Below, one piece after another: positions 14,722 to 15,498 of a stretch of DNA of 15,498 bases; the stretch's first letter is position 1; the number at the start of each line of letters is the position of its first letter. The DNA is taken from NCBI GenBank assembly GCA_040379385.1, contig JBEILF010000052.1, positions 1 through 15,498 on the forward strand. Reading direction: 5' to 3'. Below the pieces are notes generated by a model. It had not been told where the DNA came from and ran no database searches. It saw only the letters and a program-made list of their open reading frames with translations. Both the position numbers and the translations under genes were made by a program. Source of the DNA: UKL13-2 sp040379385. Lineage in GTDB: Bacteria > Pseudomonadota > Gammaproteobacteria > Burkholderiales > Usitatibacteraceae.

Positions 14722-14737
14722 GCGCAACATGTTGCGC
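14722..14737. promoter_or_regulatory. Perfect 16-bp palindrome next to the DUF3299 Shine-Dalgarno
   Basis: GCGCAACATGTTGCGC is a perfect dyad without a spacer, lying in the 66-base gap between the permease stop and the DUF3299 start and directly abutting the AGGAG (14717-14721). It may be a protein-binding operator or, if transcribed, a small stem next to the ribosome-binding site. It does not look like an AT-rich Zur box. Confidence 0.4.
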
Positions 14738-14772
14738 CAACATCTTCTGCTAACGAGAAAGCAAATTATGGT

Positions 14773-15498
14773 TTATTTTGCCGCGAGCAATTCCGGCGTG
14801 GCGTCGCGATAGGCGCGCCAAGCCGGCATCAACGATGCTACCAGCGCCAACAACAGCGCGCCGCCGATAATTGACCATTCTTGCGTGATCCATACGCGCC
14901 CGCCGATTGCCACTCGCTGGGACGCCGCAAAGGTCTGTCCGATCCACTCTGCGGCGGCATGTCCCATCGTGACGCCAAGTATAACGCCCAGAATTCCAAG
15001 GATTGCGCCTTGTAGCATGGTCGAAAGCACGACGACCATCGGCGAAGCACCGAGGACCCGTAGCAGCGCCAAGTCCGCACGACGTTCATCGAGTGCATTC
15101 ATGAGCCCGATGAAGATGCCGAGGCCAGCACATACCATCATGACGACGGCGAACCCTTTGAGTGTGTTGACCCCCACACCAACCAGTTGGAACAGTCGCG
15201 CACTTTCGAGTGCCGGTGAAGCCGCCTGCATGGCAGAGCTGGCGTTGACAGTACGTGGAAAACTCATCGCAGCCAGCGGCGTGGCGTATTGAATCAAATA
15301 CGCGGTAACTTCACGTTTTTCATCTTCGCCGTGTTCATGGTCATCAACCTTTCCGGCGGGTGTTGGCTTCGCGTCGTGCGCATGGTCATGCTTGTTGCCG
15401 GGTTTGTCGCCATGTTGAGGCTTCGCGTCGTGCGCATGGTCATGCTTGTTGCCGGGTTTGTCGCCATGTTGAGGCTTCGCGTCGTGCGCATGGTCATG
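14773..15498 (-). CDS. FtsX/MacB-type ABC transporter permease with His-rich repeat, 3' part only
   Basis: The C-terminal 241 residues of an ABC permease; the frame stays open to the window edge. The end is a standard FtsX domain with three membrane segments: one around TLKGFAVVMMVCAGLGIF, one around LQGAILGILGVILGV, and one around SIIGGALLLALVASLMPA. Between the first two lies the cytoplasmic block DERRADLALLRVLGAS, which contacts the ATPase. The part before these segments is extracytoplasmic, with the MacB-like block SFPRTVNASSAMQAASPALESARLF. Upstream of that is an 18-residue histidine-rich tandem repeat followed by a further acidic/His stretch (DDHEHGEDE). This suggests metal binding, perhaps zinc. 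The partner ATPase should lie upstream, outside the window. The DUF3299 gene follows after 66 bases. Confidence 0.9.
   Translation of the reverse strand, partial: HDHAHDAKPQHGDKPGNKHDHAHDAKPQHGDKPGNKHDHAHDAKPTPAGKVDDHEHGEDEKREVTAYLIQYATPLAAMSFPRTVNASSAMQAASPALESARLFQLVGVGVNTLKGFAVVMMVCAGLGIFIGLMNALDERRADLALLRVLGASPMVVVLSTMLQGAILGILGVILGVTMGHAAAEWIGQTFAASQRVAIGGRVWITQEWSIIGGALLLALVASLMPAWRAYRDATPELLAAK
15365..15498 (-). repeat. 54-bp tandem repeat coding a histidine-rich segment
   Basis: A 54-bp unit repeats with no base change between copies: 15365-15390 (partial), 15391-15444 and 15445-15498, reaching the window edge. It encodes the 18-residue unit HDHAHDAKPQHGDKPGNK in the permease frame. 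Four His and three Asp per unit make it a likely metal-binding or buffering segment. Identity at synonymous positions indicates recent copy-number change. Confidence 0.93.

Noticed and set aside
15365..15498. Regular direct repeats that could suggest a CRISPR array
   Set aside because: There are no spacers; the unit is a pure 54-bp tandem repeat that stays in frame within a permease gene.

Overview
This is chromosomal DNA of a betaproteobacterium. Three things point there: the argJ / DUF815 ATPase / MutT-ThiE fusion order, the protein sequences of HslV, HslU, ArgJ, ComF and TrmL, and the intermediate GC content. I cannot fix the genus. Most of the window is ordinary core-genome coding DNA in short operons on both strands.

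Plus strand, 1-3293: the 3' end of argJ (arginine biosynthesis), a DUF815 AAA+ ATPase, a Nudix hydrolase fused to a ThiE-like domain, and a PlsC-type acyltransferase. Minus strand, 8557 down to 3309: a tightly packed biotin operon, bioB-bioF-bioH-bioC-bioD, with ATGA overlaps at bioF/bioH and bioC/bioD, followed 56 nt later by a periplasmic PCu(A)C copper chaperone. bioH and bioC make the pimeloyl moiety (BioC opens by methylating malonyl-ACP, BioH closes by removing the methyl). bioF, bioD and bioB do the later ring-building steps; bioA is not here. A good sigma70-like promoter lies ahead of bioB. Plus strand, 8780-9975: comF and trmL, overlapping by one base and divergent from bioB.

Minus strand, 14119 down to 10034: hslV-hslU (ATP-dependent protease) behind a sigma32-like promoter, then a 1.5-kb region without an intact gene, then a small heat-shock protein gene with a strong Shine-Dalgarno and a leader hairpin. 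The 1.5-kb region holds the wreck of a class III adenylate/guanylate cyclase with a linked FHA-type C-terminus, broken by a stop and several frame changes.

Minus strand, 15498 down to 14119: the 3' part of an FtsX/MacB-type ABC permease, a perfect 16-bp palindrome, a secreted DUF3299 protein and a convincing intrinsic terminator. The permease has a histidine-rich tandem repeat (18 residues, 54 bp) in its extracytoplasmic part, which suggests a metal-linked ABC system. This end of the window is the least routine part.

I see no RNA gene, CRISPR array, insertion sequence or phage gene. The points most worth following are the decayed cyclase, the His-rich repeat permease with DUF3299, and the ThiE-like domain that seems to lack catalytic residues.
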